Of a stretch of DNA of 64,000 bases, positions 17,608 to 26,139 are shown in pieces. Origin of the DNA: Jiangella asiatica (GTDB lineage Bacteria > Actinomycetota > Actinomycetes > Jiangellales > Jiangellaceae); assembly GCF_004349065.1 (NCBI RefSeq), contig NZ_SMKZ01000020.1, forward strand, positions 1-64,000, written 5' to 3'. The stretch's first letter is position 1. Every line of letters starts with the position of its first letter. The notes beneath the pieces are model-generated. The model was not told the DNA's origin, did no database searches, and saw nothing but the letters and a program-made list of their open reading frames with translations. A program made the translations under genes and the position numbers.

Positions 17608-19643
17608 GCGATGGTTCCCTCTCTGTCGATCCGCACGCGCCGGGTCCCGCCGTCGACGGTGACGGCGATCAGTTCGCCCCCGGGCGCTCCGACCGAGACG
17701 TCTCCGCTGCCGCTGAGGCTCACCCGGACGGCGTCGCCAGTGCGCTCGTAGCCGCTGACGACGACGCCGGGCGCGGCGTCGAGGAGGACCGCGTCGTCGA
17801 GCGTCACGACGAGCCGGTCGCTCGCCCGGACGCCCAGCCGGCCCTCGCCCAGCGGGAGGTTCGCCAGCTGCGCCGCCCGGCCCGGGTGCGCGAAGCGCCA
17901 GCCGTCGGCTCGGGCCTCGGCAAGCTCGCCGAAGGCCAGGTGGGCCAGCAGCCCACCCCAGGCCATCAGCCCGTCGGAACGCTGCCGGAACCCGGTCAGG
18001 TCCTCGCCGGAGTGCGCCGGGTAGTTCTCGCGGACGTGGCTGTGCGTCTCCCACTCGGCGAGGAACAGCTCGAGCAGGGCGGCGCTCACCGCACGGCTGT
18101 GCTCCGTGAGGCCGTAGCGGCGCAGCCCTTGGACCGCGAGGTAGGCCATCGGCGCCCAGATCCGGCCGCGCCAGTAGGTGGCGGCGAACCCGGGATCGTC
18201 GCGGGACACGCTGGGCAGCGGCCGGTCGCCGCCGAGCACCTCGGGGTGCAGCATGGCCTCGGCGACGGCCCGCGCCGTCGCGGCGTCGGGGAACCCGGCC
18301 AGCAGCGGGTAGAGCAGCGTCGGCGAGACGTGCGGGTCGTGGCTGCCGTCGGCGCGCAGGTTGCGGTAGCCGCCGTGCTCGGCCGACCAGAACTGCTTCG
18401 CGGCGCTCTCCCGAGCGGCGGCGGTCTCGGCCCGCAGCCTGGCCGCCGTCTGGTCCGCACCCAGCCGGGACGCGATGGCCGCCAGGGCCTCACCGTCGGC
18501 GACGTGCAGGGCGTTCAAGCCGGCGTCGGCGAGGTCCATGGTGTGCGTCGCCGCGTCGTAGGTGGCCTCGTCGTACATCGGGGAGTCGTCCAGCCCGGAC
18601 TCGCGCTTGGTGCGGTCGAGGGTGGCCGACTCCGGGTCGCCGTCGACCGGGTCGGAGCCCCATGCGAGCAGGCCGTGCGGACCGGTGCGGTGCGCCGGCC
18701 ACCAGTCGTGCCACGCCAGCAGCGCCGGGAAGGTCTCCTCCAGGAGCCGCCGGTCGCGGGTGGCGTCGGTCAGCCCGCCTGCCAGGTAGACGTTGAGTAC
18801 CGTCAGGGCCCCGACCGGTGGCTGCGACCGGTCGTCGGTCCGCCCGCGCTCGTCGCTGACCCGGTTCGGGACCATGCCGGCGGCGTCGGCGAACGGCAGG
18901 ATCTGGCCGAGGATTCCCCGCGCGTAGTCGCGGTCGACCACGCCGGCGACCAGCCCGGTGAAGAACGTGTCCCAGGCGTGCAGCGCCCAGCTGCGGTAAA
19001 ACCCCTGCCGTTCGACGCAGACGAAGTCGCGCGAGGTCGGCGTGAGCACCGGGCCCAGGTCGGGCGCGTGGATCGTGTTCCACGTGACGGCGCGGGTCAG
19101 CGCGTCGGCGGCGTCGCGGAACCAGCCGCCGGAACGTGGCCGTGTCGCCTCGGCCGCGGCCCGCCGGGTCTCCACGACGACGGCGGCGTCGGCCGCCGTG
19201 GCGCTCGACCCGGCCGGGGCGACCAGGAAGTCGTCGCCGGAACGGTCCAGCCGCCACTCCCACGGTGTCGCGTCCGGCCACGGCTGCGGGTCGGCGTCCC
19301 ACCCAGCGGCGACGTCGGCGACGACCGTCCCCGCGGACTGCGCGCGCACGTACAGCTCGTCGCCCGGCCCGCCGGCCAGGACCAGCCGCAGCTCCACCCC
19401 GTCGACCTCGACCGTCACCTCCGCGAAGGAGCCGTCGACGGTGTGATGCCCGAGCCGCACCAGCCCGTGCCGCCAGGTGAAGCCGTCGATCACGGGGTTC
19501 GCGGCCGCATCGAGCAGCCCGAACCGCACCCGCAGCCCGGACGGCAGGTGCGCCATGCCGGTGTGGGTGCGCACGTCCCAGGTGTTCCAGCCCGTGGGCG
19601 CCGGCACGCTCATGCGCACTGTGACATCGGTCGGTCGGCCCAT
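17604..19643 (-). CDS. Glycoside hydrolase, GH63/MGH1-like (alpha/alpha toroid)
   Basis: 679 aa, ATG 19643 with GAAGGAGG nine bases upstream. After a beta-rich N-terminal domain (~1-170) comes a helical toroid with the glucosidase-I/mannosylglycerate-hydrolase-like motifs QGFYRSWALHAWDTFF, GMVPNRVS, SPMYDEATYD and YWRGRIWAPMAYLAVQGLRRYG, the last typical of GH63-type enzymes. No signal peptide is present, so it likely cleaves imported oligosaccharide in the cytoplasm. It overlaps the FAD oxidoreductase by 4 bp and lies downstream of a LacI regulator. Confidence 0.85.
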   Translation of the reverse strand: MGRPTDVTVRMSVPAPTGWNTWDVRTHTGMAHLPSGLRVRFGLLDAAANPVIDGFTWRHGLVRLGHHTVDGSFAEVTVEVDGVELRLVLAGGPGDELYVRAQSAGTVVADVAAGWDADPQPWPDATPWEWRLDRSGDDFLVAPAGSSATAADAAVVVETRRAAAEATRPRSGGWFRDAADALTRAVTWNTIHAPDLGPVLTPTSRDFVCVERQGFYRSWALHAWDTFFTGLVAGVVDRDYARGILGQILPFADAAGMVPNRVSDERGRTDDRSQPPVGALTVLNVYLAGGLTDATRDRRLLEETFPALLAWHDWWPAHRTGPHGLLAWGSDPVDGDPESATLDRTKRESGLDDSPMYDEATYDAATHTMDLADAGLNALHVADGEALAAIASRLGADQTAARLRAETAAARESAAKQFWSAEHGGYRNLRADGSHDPHVSPTLLYPLLAGFPDAATARAVAEAMLHPEVLGGDRPLPSVSRDDPGFAATYWRGRIWAPMAYLAVQGLRRYGLTEHSRAVSAALLELFLAEWETHSHVRENYPAHSGEDLTGFRQRSDGLMAWGGLLAHLAFGELAEARADGWRFAHPGRAAQLANLPLGEGRLGVRASDRLVVTLDDAVLLDAAPGVVVSGYERTGDAVRVSLSGSGDVSVGAPGGELIAVTVDGGTRRVRIDREGTIA

Positions 19644-19924
19644 GCGGCGGTGCCTCCTTCACACCACTCGGCGCACGGTCTGGAACCACGACTCGACGGG
19701 ACCTGCGGCCCTGCGTCGCCGTCGATGCCGCATCGGCCTCCCTGGGTGGGCCGGCGTCGTCGAGGGCGGCGTCGAGCAGCGCCCTGCTCCGGGTCGGCGT
19801 CGGGGCCCAGCAGGACGGTGGCCGGGTCGCCGGGTGCCACCCGGACGATGCCGAAGATCCGCGACGCGGCTCCCCAGCTGACGAAGAGTCCGATGAGCAG
19901 CCGGCGCGGGATGACGCGGATCAC
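19644..19924 (-). pseudogene. Remnant of a DppB-type ABC permease gene
   Basis: From GTG 19924 the first ~47 codons read as a canonical DppB N-terminus: VIPRRLLIGLFVSWGAASRI, then RVAPGDPATVLLGPDADPEQ. After PEQ the frame turns into Arg/Pro-rich non-permease sequence and ends at 19610 inside the glycosidase start. The remaining ~260 codons of a permease are missing. The GTG still overlaps the lacI stop by 4 bp (19921-19924). I read this as a deleted transporter of the locus. Confidence 0.7.
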
Positions 19925-21021
19925 GGTGCCTCCTCCCGGCCGGTAGCCGATGCCGGTGCCGGTCCGACGGAGTCACCCGGCACGGACGTGCACGGGATGG
20001 TGAGCTGCCGCGATGCGTGCTGCGCCTGGCCCAGCAGGTCGACCAGCATGCGCACCGCCTCGCGCGCCATCTCCGCGCGCGGTAGGGAGAACCGCGTCCA
20101 GTCGCGCTGCTCGGGCGTCCACGACGGCGGGTCACCGAGCAGCGCGATCGAGCAGTCCTCGGGGAAGCGCACCCGGGTGGCCGACCCGCCGTCGGTCATC
20201 GCCGTCAGGGCGTCGACCAGCCGGTTGTCCTCAGTGGGCTCGACGAGCACCGCGGTGACGCCGTAGGCGGCGATCCAGTGCTGGACGTGCTCGACGGACA
20301 GGTCGGCCGGGTCGGCGAGACCGTGGATCAGCGCCTCGTCGACCTCGATGCCGGCCGCCGCGAGACCGTCGCGGTAGCCCCGCTCGCGGTCGCGGGTCGG
20401 CTCGGTGTCCTCGATGGCGCGCAGGTAGAGGATGCGGCGGTGGCCGAGGCGGGCCAGCTCGGCGACCATCGCGCTGGTGGCGGTCACGTAGTCGGCGCCG
20501 ACGTAGGACAGCTCACCCTCGTCGACCTCGCGGCGACCGATGAACACGAACGGGAAGTCCTCCTGCACCAGCGCGGCCAGCTCGTCGCGGCAGACGTTGC
20601 GACCGAGCAGGACGCAGCCGTCGGCGATCTTGAGCCGGTTGCCGCCGCCGGCGTAGATGGACCGGTCGGCCGACGACGTCACCGAGCTGAACAGCAGCAG
20701 GTCGTAGCCCTGCGCCGCGGCCTCCTCCTCGACGCCGAGCAGGAAGGGGTAGTAGAAGTCGCGCTGGTCGGTCGGGAAGACCGGCTCGAACGTATACAGG
20801 CCGAGCAGGTGGTTGCGGCCGCCTTTGAGGCTGCGCGCGGCCACGTTCGCGGCATACCCGAGCTCGGCCGCCGCGGCCAGCACCGCCTGGTGGGTGGGCT
20901 CGTCGATCTGGTCCGCGGCCGCGCCGCCGCTGATGACCAACGAGACCGTGGCCTGGGAGACGCCGGCGCGCCGCGCGATGTCGACCTGCGTGGGCCGGCG
21001 GCGTCGTCCGGTACTGCTCAC
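19921..21021 (-). CDS. LacI-family transcriptional regulator
   Basis: 366 aa, GTG 21021 with AGGAGAG five bases upstream. N-terminal HTH QVDIARRAGVSQATVSLVIS (residues ~12-31) plus hinge AARSLKGGRNHLLGLY, then a periplasmic-binding-protein-like sensor domain with REVDEGELSYVGADYVTAT and a C-terminal SIALLGDPPSW block. It is the first gene of the glycan locus and is followed by a permease remnant, glycosidase, FAD enzyme, aldolase remnant and BNR protein. A palindromic candidate operator lies 21 bp upstream. Confidence 0.92.
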   Translation of the reverse strand: MSSTGRRRRPTQVDIARRAGVSQATVSLVISGGAAADQIDEPTHQAVLAAAAELGYAANVAARSLKGGRNHLLGLYTFEPVFPTDQRDFYYPFLLGVEEEAAAQGYDLLLFSSVTSSADRSIYAGGGNRLKIADGCVLLGRNVCRDELAALVQEDFPFVFIGRREVDEGELSYVGADYVTATSAMVAELARLGHRRILYLRAIEDTEPTRDRERGYRDGLAAAGIEVDEALIHGLADPADLSVEHVQHWIAAYGVTAVLVEPTEDNRLVDALTAMTDGGSATRVRFPEDCSIALLGDPPSWTPEQRDWTRFSLPRAEMAREAVRMLVDLLGQAQHASRQLTIPCTSVPGDSVGPAPASATGREEAP

Positions 21022-21041
21022 GGGCGCTCTCCTGCGACGTC

Positions 21042-21053
21042 TAATACGTATAA
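21042..21053. promoter_or_regulatory. Candidate LacI-family operator
   Basis: TAATACGTATAA with perfect core ATACGTAT (21044-21051), an A/T-rich palindrome in a very GC-rich context, 21 bp before the lacI start. It resembles the centre-CG palindromes bound by LacI-family proteins; autoregulation is inferred. Confidence 0.5.
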
Positions 21054-21174
21054 ATTCCTGGCGAAGCTCGACTGTAACGGCGACGTTTCCGGGACGTCAA
21101 GGGGGCCCGCCCGCGCCGCGACCCGGTCCGCCCGCCCCGTTGATCTTGGATCAACCGAAGGTTATGGGCGGTCT

Positions 21175-23652
21175 TCAGCGTGGGGTGACGGACCAGCCGA
21201 TCACGGTGGTGACGTCGTCCTGCGTCGTGTCGCTGCCCAGCACCACGACCTGGTCGCCCAGCGCGGCGGCGGCGTCGGCGCTCTGGTCGCCGTCGGCGAT
21301 CAGGGCGGCGTCCGCGGCCACCAGCTCGCCCTCGCGTTCCACCGCGATCAGCGCGTCGGTGCCTGCGGAGAGCCGGTACCACTGACCGGCGAGGACGGTC
21401 CCGGCCGGCGACTCGGCCGCCGCAAGGATCCGCGGCTGATGCCGGAAGCGCTGGTCGGAGACGTCCCACCCGTCATCGGTCTGGCGGGCGACTCCGGACG
21501 GCAGCATCGGAGCGTCGAGGTTCGGCAGGTCCATCGACTCGCTGGCGGCGCCGAGCGCGAGGAGCCCGTCGGCCGCGGGCGTCACGACATAGAGATCGCC
21601 GAACTCCATGCCCTCGAACGGCGCGGGCAGGACCGACCATGCCTGCCCGTCGGCGGACTCGATGACGTACGGGACCGGAGGGTACTGAAAGCCGCCGTTC
21701 TCGGTGTCCTCCGGCACTCCGGTGTGCCCGACGGCGACCAGGGTGTCGTCCTCGCGCACGGCGATGTCGGCCAGCACCTCGACGTCATGCTCCCGGAACG
21801 GCGCTTCGGCCGTAGGCACGACCTCCCAGCTCGCGCCGGCGTCCGCGGAGCGCCAGATGCCGACGTCGCGGTAGTCACGCCCTTCCGGCTCACTCACGCC
21901 GACGGCGATCACGGTGTCGCCGGCCAGGGTGATTCCGTACCCGATGGCGCCGGTGTACGCCGCGTCGGTGAGGTCGACACGCTCCCAGGCGGCACCGTCC
22001 GGTGACCTCCACACGCCGAGCCGGTCGTCGTCGTCGGACTCCTGATCCTCACCCCTGAGCTCGCCGACGGCGACGACGCCACCGTCGGCGGTGGCGGTCG
22101 CCGCGTGGATCTCGCCGGGGGCCTCCGCGAGGGCGGGCGCCTCGACCGGCGTCCACGTCGCACCGTCCGGCGACGCCCAGGCTGCGGGCACCTTTTCCGC
22201 GTCGGAACCGGCCGACCCCACGGCCAGCAGGCCGTCGGCAACCGGCACCAGCGCGCTGACCGACGACTCGCCGGTGAAGCCGGACACCTCGAGCGGGGTG
22301 ACCTCGACCGGCGGCTCGGTGACGTCGGAGGCCTCGACCGAGACGATCCAACTGGCGCCGTGTGTGGCCAGCGACGCGCCCGCCTCCTCGGCCTCATCCT
22401 CTGTGGGCGAGCGCTGGTCGGTGCCGATGACGACCGCCTGCTCGCCCAGCCCCACCAGGCCGACCGGCCGCTGGTAGCCCACGCCGGTCAACGCGGGGTC
22501 GGCGAGGTCGCGCTGCCACGTCTCCAGGTCCGACGTCAGCCACAGCTCCAGCTGGCCGGGACGCCGCCCGTTGCGCACCTCACCTTCGGTGACGCCGGCG
22601 ACCATGAGAGCACCCGACTCCAGCGTCACGGCGGTGTCCACGGACTGACGCCCGCCGCCGCCGAACGTCCACGGCTCGGTCTCGACCCGGCTGAACGTCG
22701 CGCCGCCGTCGTCGCTGCGCCATGCCGCCGCGTCCGTGCCGGCACGGGTGAAGGCCAGCAGGGTGTCGTCATGGCTGTGCAGCAGGTCCAGCGACTGGTC
22801 CTCGAACAGTTCCGCCGCCGTGCCCAGAACGGTCCATTCCGCGCCGGACTCGTCCGCGGTCCACAGCGTGGTGGTGACGCCGTCGGTGCCGGGCACACCC
22901 ACCGAGACCACCGGGACCCCGGCGTGCGTGATCAGATCGATCTGGCCAGGCGTCCCCTGCTCGATCACCGCCGGCCCGCTGTCCACGACGCGCAACTCGT
23001 CCGGGAGCTCCAGCGGCGTCCACGAGGCGCCGTCGTCGTCGGAGACCAGGACGGTGAGCGCGGCGACGGCATCTTGCGGGTTCTCGACACCCTCGATGCT
23101 GACGCCTGCGACGTAGACCCGGCCGTCCGCCGCTGCGACGGCTCGGACCCAGGCCGGCTGCCCGGCCGCACCGGGGTCGGGGAACGGCAGCTCGACCGCT
23201 TCGGCCGTGCCGCCCTGGTACCGGACGGCTGCCGGCTGGCCGCTCTCGGCGTTGCCGACCGCGAGGACGGCGTCGCCGACCGCGGCCGCGGCGGTCAGCG
23301 TGCCGGCGCCGATCTCGGCCGGCAGCTCGACGTCGGCCCACTCACGCCCGTCGGTGGAGCGCACCAGCGCCGACCCGTCCCGGGAGCCGTCGGCACCGCG
23401 GCGCGTACCCACGGCGACGATGTCGCCGTCCGCGGCCGCCGCCGAGACCAGCTCCAGCCGCTCGTCGCCGGTGCCGGGGATCAGCGGGCTGCCCTCGGCC
23501 GGAATCACGCGCTCGACCGTGGCGGTGAGCGCGGCCGGAACCGGCGACTCGGTGGACTCCCCGGAGTCCTCCTCGTCGGCGCTGCCGCCTCCGGAACAGG
23601 CGGCGAGGGTGATGACAAGACCGACGACCAAGGGTCGCGCGAGGGGACGCAT
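21175..23652 (-). CDS. Large secreted lipoprotein with repeated Asp-box-like propeller motifs
   Basis: 825 aa. Signal peptide PLARPLVVGLVITLAAC with lipobox ITLAAC-S, followed by an acidic linker. The body repeats short blade motifs of the type S-x-D-G-x-x-W (STDGREW, SDDDGASW, SPDGATW, SPDGAAW, SADAGASW, SADGQAW) alternating with GDTVIAVGV-like strands, which predicts one or two beta-propellers. No catalytic residues are recognisable. Start ATG 23652; an upstream in-frame extension would remove the signal peptide. Its divergent neighbour is the dioxygenase gene. Function unknown; a surface-exposed binding protein is the simplest guess. Confidence 0.8.
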   Translation of the reverse strand: MRPLARPLVVGLVITLAACSGGGSADEEDSGESTESPVPAALTATVERVIPAEGSPLIPGTGDERLELVSAAAADGDIVAVGTRRGADGSRDGSALVRSTDGREWADVELPAEIGAGTLTAAAAVGDAVLAVGNAESGQPAAVRYQGGTAEAVELPFPDPGAAGQPAWVRAVAAADGRVYVAGVSIEGVENPQDAVAALTVLVSDDDGASWTPLELPDELRVVDSGPAVIEQGTPGQIDLITHAGVPVVSVGVPGTDGVTTTLWTADESGAEWTVLGTAAELFEDQSLDLLHSHDDTLLAFTRAGTDAAAWRSDDGGATFSRVETEPWTFGGGGRQSVDTAVTLESGALMVAGVTEGEVRNGRRPGQLELWLTSDLETWQRDLADPALTGVGYQRPVGLVGLGEQAVVIGTDQRSPTEDEAEEAGASLATHGASWIVSVEASDVTEPPVEVTPLEVSGFTGESSVSALVPVADGLLAVGSAGSDAEKVPAAWASPDGATWTPVEAPALAEAPGEIHAATATADGGVVAVGELRGEDQESDDDDRLGVWRSPDGAAWERVDLTDAAYTGAIGYGITLAGDTVIAVGVSEPEGRDYRDVGIWRSADAGASWEVVPTAEAPFREHDVEVLADIAVREDDTLVAVGHTGVPEDTENGGFQYPPVPYVIESADGQAWSVLPAPFEGMEFGDLYVVTPAADGLLALGAASESMDLPNLDAPMLPSGVARQTDDGWDVSDQRFRHQPRILAAAESPAGTVLAGQWYRLSAGTDALIAVEREGELVAADAALIADGDQSADAAAALGDQVVVLGSDTTQDDVTTVIGWSVTPR

Positions 23653-23819
23653 GGCTCCGAATCCTCTCAGGACCGTCAGCCCCCGGAGTGGCGTCCTCCG
23701 CCACATGACATGATTCGCCAAGGACGTGCACGGTGGAGCCATGGTGGCGACGACTGCCGCGGACGCACCATCGTCGGGGAGACCACATCCCGCGCCGCAC
23801 CGCACGAGAGGGGCCGACC

Positions 23820-24707
23820 GTGACCCTGGGAACCGCTGAGCCGCACCTGACCGCGTCGTCGCACCCAACCCTCGCCGACCGCTACGACCAGGACGGATAC
23901 GTCATCCTTGAGGGCGTCTTCGACCGCAACGCACTGACCGCGCTGCTCGCCGAGACCGTCCGCATCTGCCGCGGTGAGTTGGGCGAGATCGACGGCGCCA
24001 TCGCTTCGTCGCCGGACGAGAGCGACAACGAGGTGATCCGCCGGTTCCTGTGCATCCACTACCCGCACAAGCTGTCGAGCCTGATGCTCGATACGATGCG
24101 CCATCCCGTCATCGTCGACGCACTCACCCAGGTGATCGGGCCGAACGTCAAGGCCATGCAGTCCATGCTCTTCGTGAAGGCCGAGGGCAAGCCCGGCCAG
24201 GCCTGGCACCAGGACGAGATGTTCATCCCGACCCGCGACCGGTCGCTGACCGCCACCTGGATCGCGCTGGACGACGCCACGGTCGAGAACGGCTGCCTGT
24301 GGGTGCTGCCCGGCTCGCACCGCCCCGGCATCATCTACCCCAACCGCGAGCACGACGACCCCCGCTACGACTGCACCGTGGAGTCCTTCGACTTCCCGTA
24401 CGCCGACGCCGACGCGGTGCCGGTGGAGCTCAGCGCCGGGTCCGTGCTGCTGTTCAACGGCTACCTGCTGCACAAGTCGCTGCCCAACACCGGGCGCCAC
24501 GGCTACCGGCGGGCGCTGGCCAACCACTACATGAGCGCGGAGTCGCTGCTGCCGTGGACACTGCCCGAGGACGGCACGACCATGGCGCAGGCCGACTTCC
24601 GCGACGTCGTCCTCGTGGCCGGCCGCGACCCGTACGCCTACAAGGGCATCGAGGACCACCGCCGGCCGCGCATCCGGCCCGACCGCGAAGGCGGCTGCGA
24701 CCGATGA
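23820..24707 (+). CDS. Phytanoyl-CoA dioxygenase family protein (Fe(II)/2-oxoglutarate oxygenase)
   Basis: 295 aa from GTG 23820. The PhyH double-stranded beta-helix is visible: DQDGYVILEGVFD at the N-terminus, the metal-binding HQD in QAWHQDEMFIPTRD, LWVLPGSHRPG, and a later His in LLHKSLPNTGRHGYRRAL with an Arg for 2-oxoglutarate. Upstream in-frame codons reach 23733 but the GTG with GAGAGGGG before it is preferred. It is followed after 10 bp by an AraC-type regulator in the same operon. The substrate is unknown. Confidence 0.9.
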   Translation: MTLGTAEPHLTASSHPTLADRYDQDGYVILEGVFDRNALTALLAETVRICRGELGEIDGAIASSPDESDNEVIRRFLCIHYPHKLSSLMLDTMRHPVIVDALTQVIGPNVKAMQSMLFVKAEGKPGQAWHQDEMFIPTRDRSLTATWIALDDATVENGCLWVLPGSHRPGIIYPNREHDDPRYDCTVESFDFPYADADAVPVELSAGSVLLFNGYLLHKSLPNTGRHGYRRALANHYMSAESLLPWTLPEDGTTMAQADFRDVVLVAGRDPYAYKGIEDHRRPRIRPDREGGCDR

Positions 24708-24717
24708 CGGAGGCGCG

Positions 24718-25620
24718 GTGACGGGTGGTCCGGCACTCGACGGCGATGAGCCGGCGGACGGGCTGCGGGTGCGGCTCGTCCCCCGGCTCGGCCCGACGGT
24801 CGCTGACTACCCGCCCGGCTCCACGTTCGGCCCGCGGCTCGCGCGGACCTACGAGTTCGTCTGGATCCTCAGCGGCAGCGCGACCTGGCTCTGGGACGGC
24901 ATGACCGTGCCGCTGGCGCCCGGCACGCTGCTGCTGGTCCGCCCGGGCATGCGCGACACCTTCCGCTGGGACCGGCGCCGCCCGACCCGCCACGCCTACG
25001 TTCACTTCCGGCTGTCCGGCCCGGCCGCCAGTGCCGTCGAGTGGCCGATCGTACGCGACCTCACCGCCAGGCCGGACCCCATGGGCGCACTGTGCCAGTA
25101 CCTGCTCTGGCTGGGCTCGGCGTGCCCGCCGGCGTGGCGCGAGCACGTGCGCGAGACCCTCCGCCTGCTGGTGCTGACGTTCGCCGCCGCGCCGCCGCGG
25201 TCGGAACGCCGCGACGGGCCCGCCATGCTGCCGGAGCCGATCGTCGCCGCGATCAGCAGTGTGCGTCTGGCCTGGGCCGACGGCGTAGCACGTCCGGTCA
25301 CGCTGGCCGACCTCGCCGACGCCGCCGGCGTCTCCATCAGCACGCTGTGCCGGGTGTTCCGCCGCCAGTTCGGCATCGGGCCGGTGGCCGCCCTTGAACG
25401 GCTGCGACTGGCCCGAGCCGAGCCGCTGCTGTGGATGAGCAACCTGTCGCTGAACGCGGTCGCGCTGCAGTGCGGCTTCGCCGACGCCTACCACTTCTCG
25501 CGCCGCTTCCGGGCCATCTACGGCGTCGCACCGAGCGCGTTCCGGTCCGCCGCGCCCGAGACGGCACCGCCGTCGCCCCTGGACGCCAGCGGCCTCGCTG
25601 CCCTGGAACCCCTCCTCTGA
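24718..25620 (+). CDS. AraC-family transcriptional regulator
   Basis: 300 aa from GTG 24718 with GGAGG four bases upstream. An N-terminal cupin-like sensor (TYEFVWILSGSATWLWDG, then APGTLLLVRPGMRDTF) is joined to two C-terminal HTH units: VTLADLADAAGVSISTLCRV and LNAVALQCGFADAYHFSRRF. It is translated 10 bp after the PhyH-type oxygenase and likely controls that gene or a linked sugar locus. Confidence 0.92.
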   Translation: MTGGPALDGDEPADGLRVRLVPRLGPTVADYPPGSTFGPRLARTYEFVWILSGSATWLWDGMTVPLAPGTLLLVRPGMRDTFRWDRRRPTRHAYVHFRLSGPAASAVEWPIVRDLTARPDPMGALCQYLLWLGSACPPAWREHVRETLRLLVLTFAAAPPRSERRDGPAMLPEPIVAAISSVRLAWADGVARPVTLADLADAAGVSISTLCRVFRRQFGIGPVAALERLRLARAEPLLWMSNLSLNAVALQCGFADAYHFSRRFRAIYGVAPSAFRSAAPETAPPSPLDASGLAALEPLL

Positions 25621-25671
25621 CGCTGTCCTCCCCCGCTCCGGGCGGTCGGAGGTTGCAGGGGGGTCGCGCCC

Positions 25672-25786
25672 GATGATCATCAACGATCGCTGACATCACG
25701 AGGATCGTGTGTGCTTCACCATGGTTGTAACCCTGTTGAGGCGCAGGAACGCCTGGTGACGTCGCGGATCGTTGATCGCAGCCGAC
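25672..25786. repeat. Degenerate family B repeat between convergent genes
   Basis: Begins with GATGATCATCAACGATCGC, matching family B at 12 of the first 13 bases, and ends with a complementary GATCGTTGAT (25767-25776 pairs with 25679-25688). The inner ~78 nt include a small hairpin AGGCG-CAGGAA-CGCCT. It fills the gap between the araC and KTSC stops and has no coding content. Confidence 0.5.
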
Positions 25787-25791
25787 AACCC

Positions 25792-26049
25792 TCAGCGCCG
25801 CCGACGAAAGCGCGGCGGGGCTAAGGGGTCGACGTGGACGTAGTCGTAGTTGGGCTTGATCTCCTCGTTGAGGTAAGCGCCCATGCTGTCGGCGGCCAGC
25901 AGCGCATCGACGTCCAGCGGCTCGACGTCGAAGTAGCGGTAGACCTCGCCGGAGACGAACTCGACCTCGAGCGTCCACGACCGGAGGTCGTACCCCACCG
26001 ACCGTAGTGCCGACGACGAGACCGGCCAACGCCTGATGTCGTCCATCAT
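25792..26049 (-). CDS. KTSC domain protein
   Basis: 85 aa. The KTSC fold signature is clear: SSSALRSVGYDLRSWTLEVE, then FVSGEVYRYFDVEPLDVDAL and DSMGAYLNEEIKPNYDY. These small proteins are found alone or attached to phage/lysyl-tRNA-synthetase-related proteins; their function is not settled. Start at ATG 26049 with AGGA eight bases upstream; an 11-codon extension would overlap the divergent promoter of the ABC exporter. Confidence 0.85.
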   Translation of the reverse strand: MMDDIRRWPVSSSALRSVGYDLRSWTLEVEFVSGEVYRYFDVEPLDVDALLAADSMGAYLNEEIKPNYDYVHVDPLAPPRFRRRR

Positions 26050-26100
26050 TCTGATCGTCCTGGGGCCTTCGCGGACCGTCAAGACCAGGCCGTAAACCAG

Positions 26101-26129
26101 TTGTCACGCGACGACGCCAAAGCTAGGCT
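26101..26129 (+). promoter_or_regulatory. Promoter of the ABC exporter operon, leaderless
   Basis: TTGTCA (26101-26106), 17-bp spacer, TAGGCT (26124-26129). The first plausible start codon, GTG 26140, falls 11 nt after the -10 box and no ribosome site precedes it, so transcription and translation probably begin together. Confidence 0.55.
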
Positions 26130-26139
26130 GCTCGGTTTT

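Noticed and set aside
22105-23823. 572-codon plus-strand frame opposite the Asp-box lipoprotein
   Set aside because: No recognisable motif; lies fully antisense to a lipoprotein with signal peptide and repeats.
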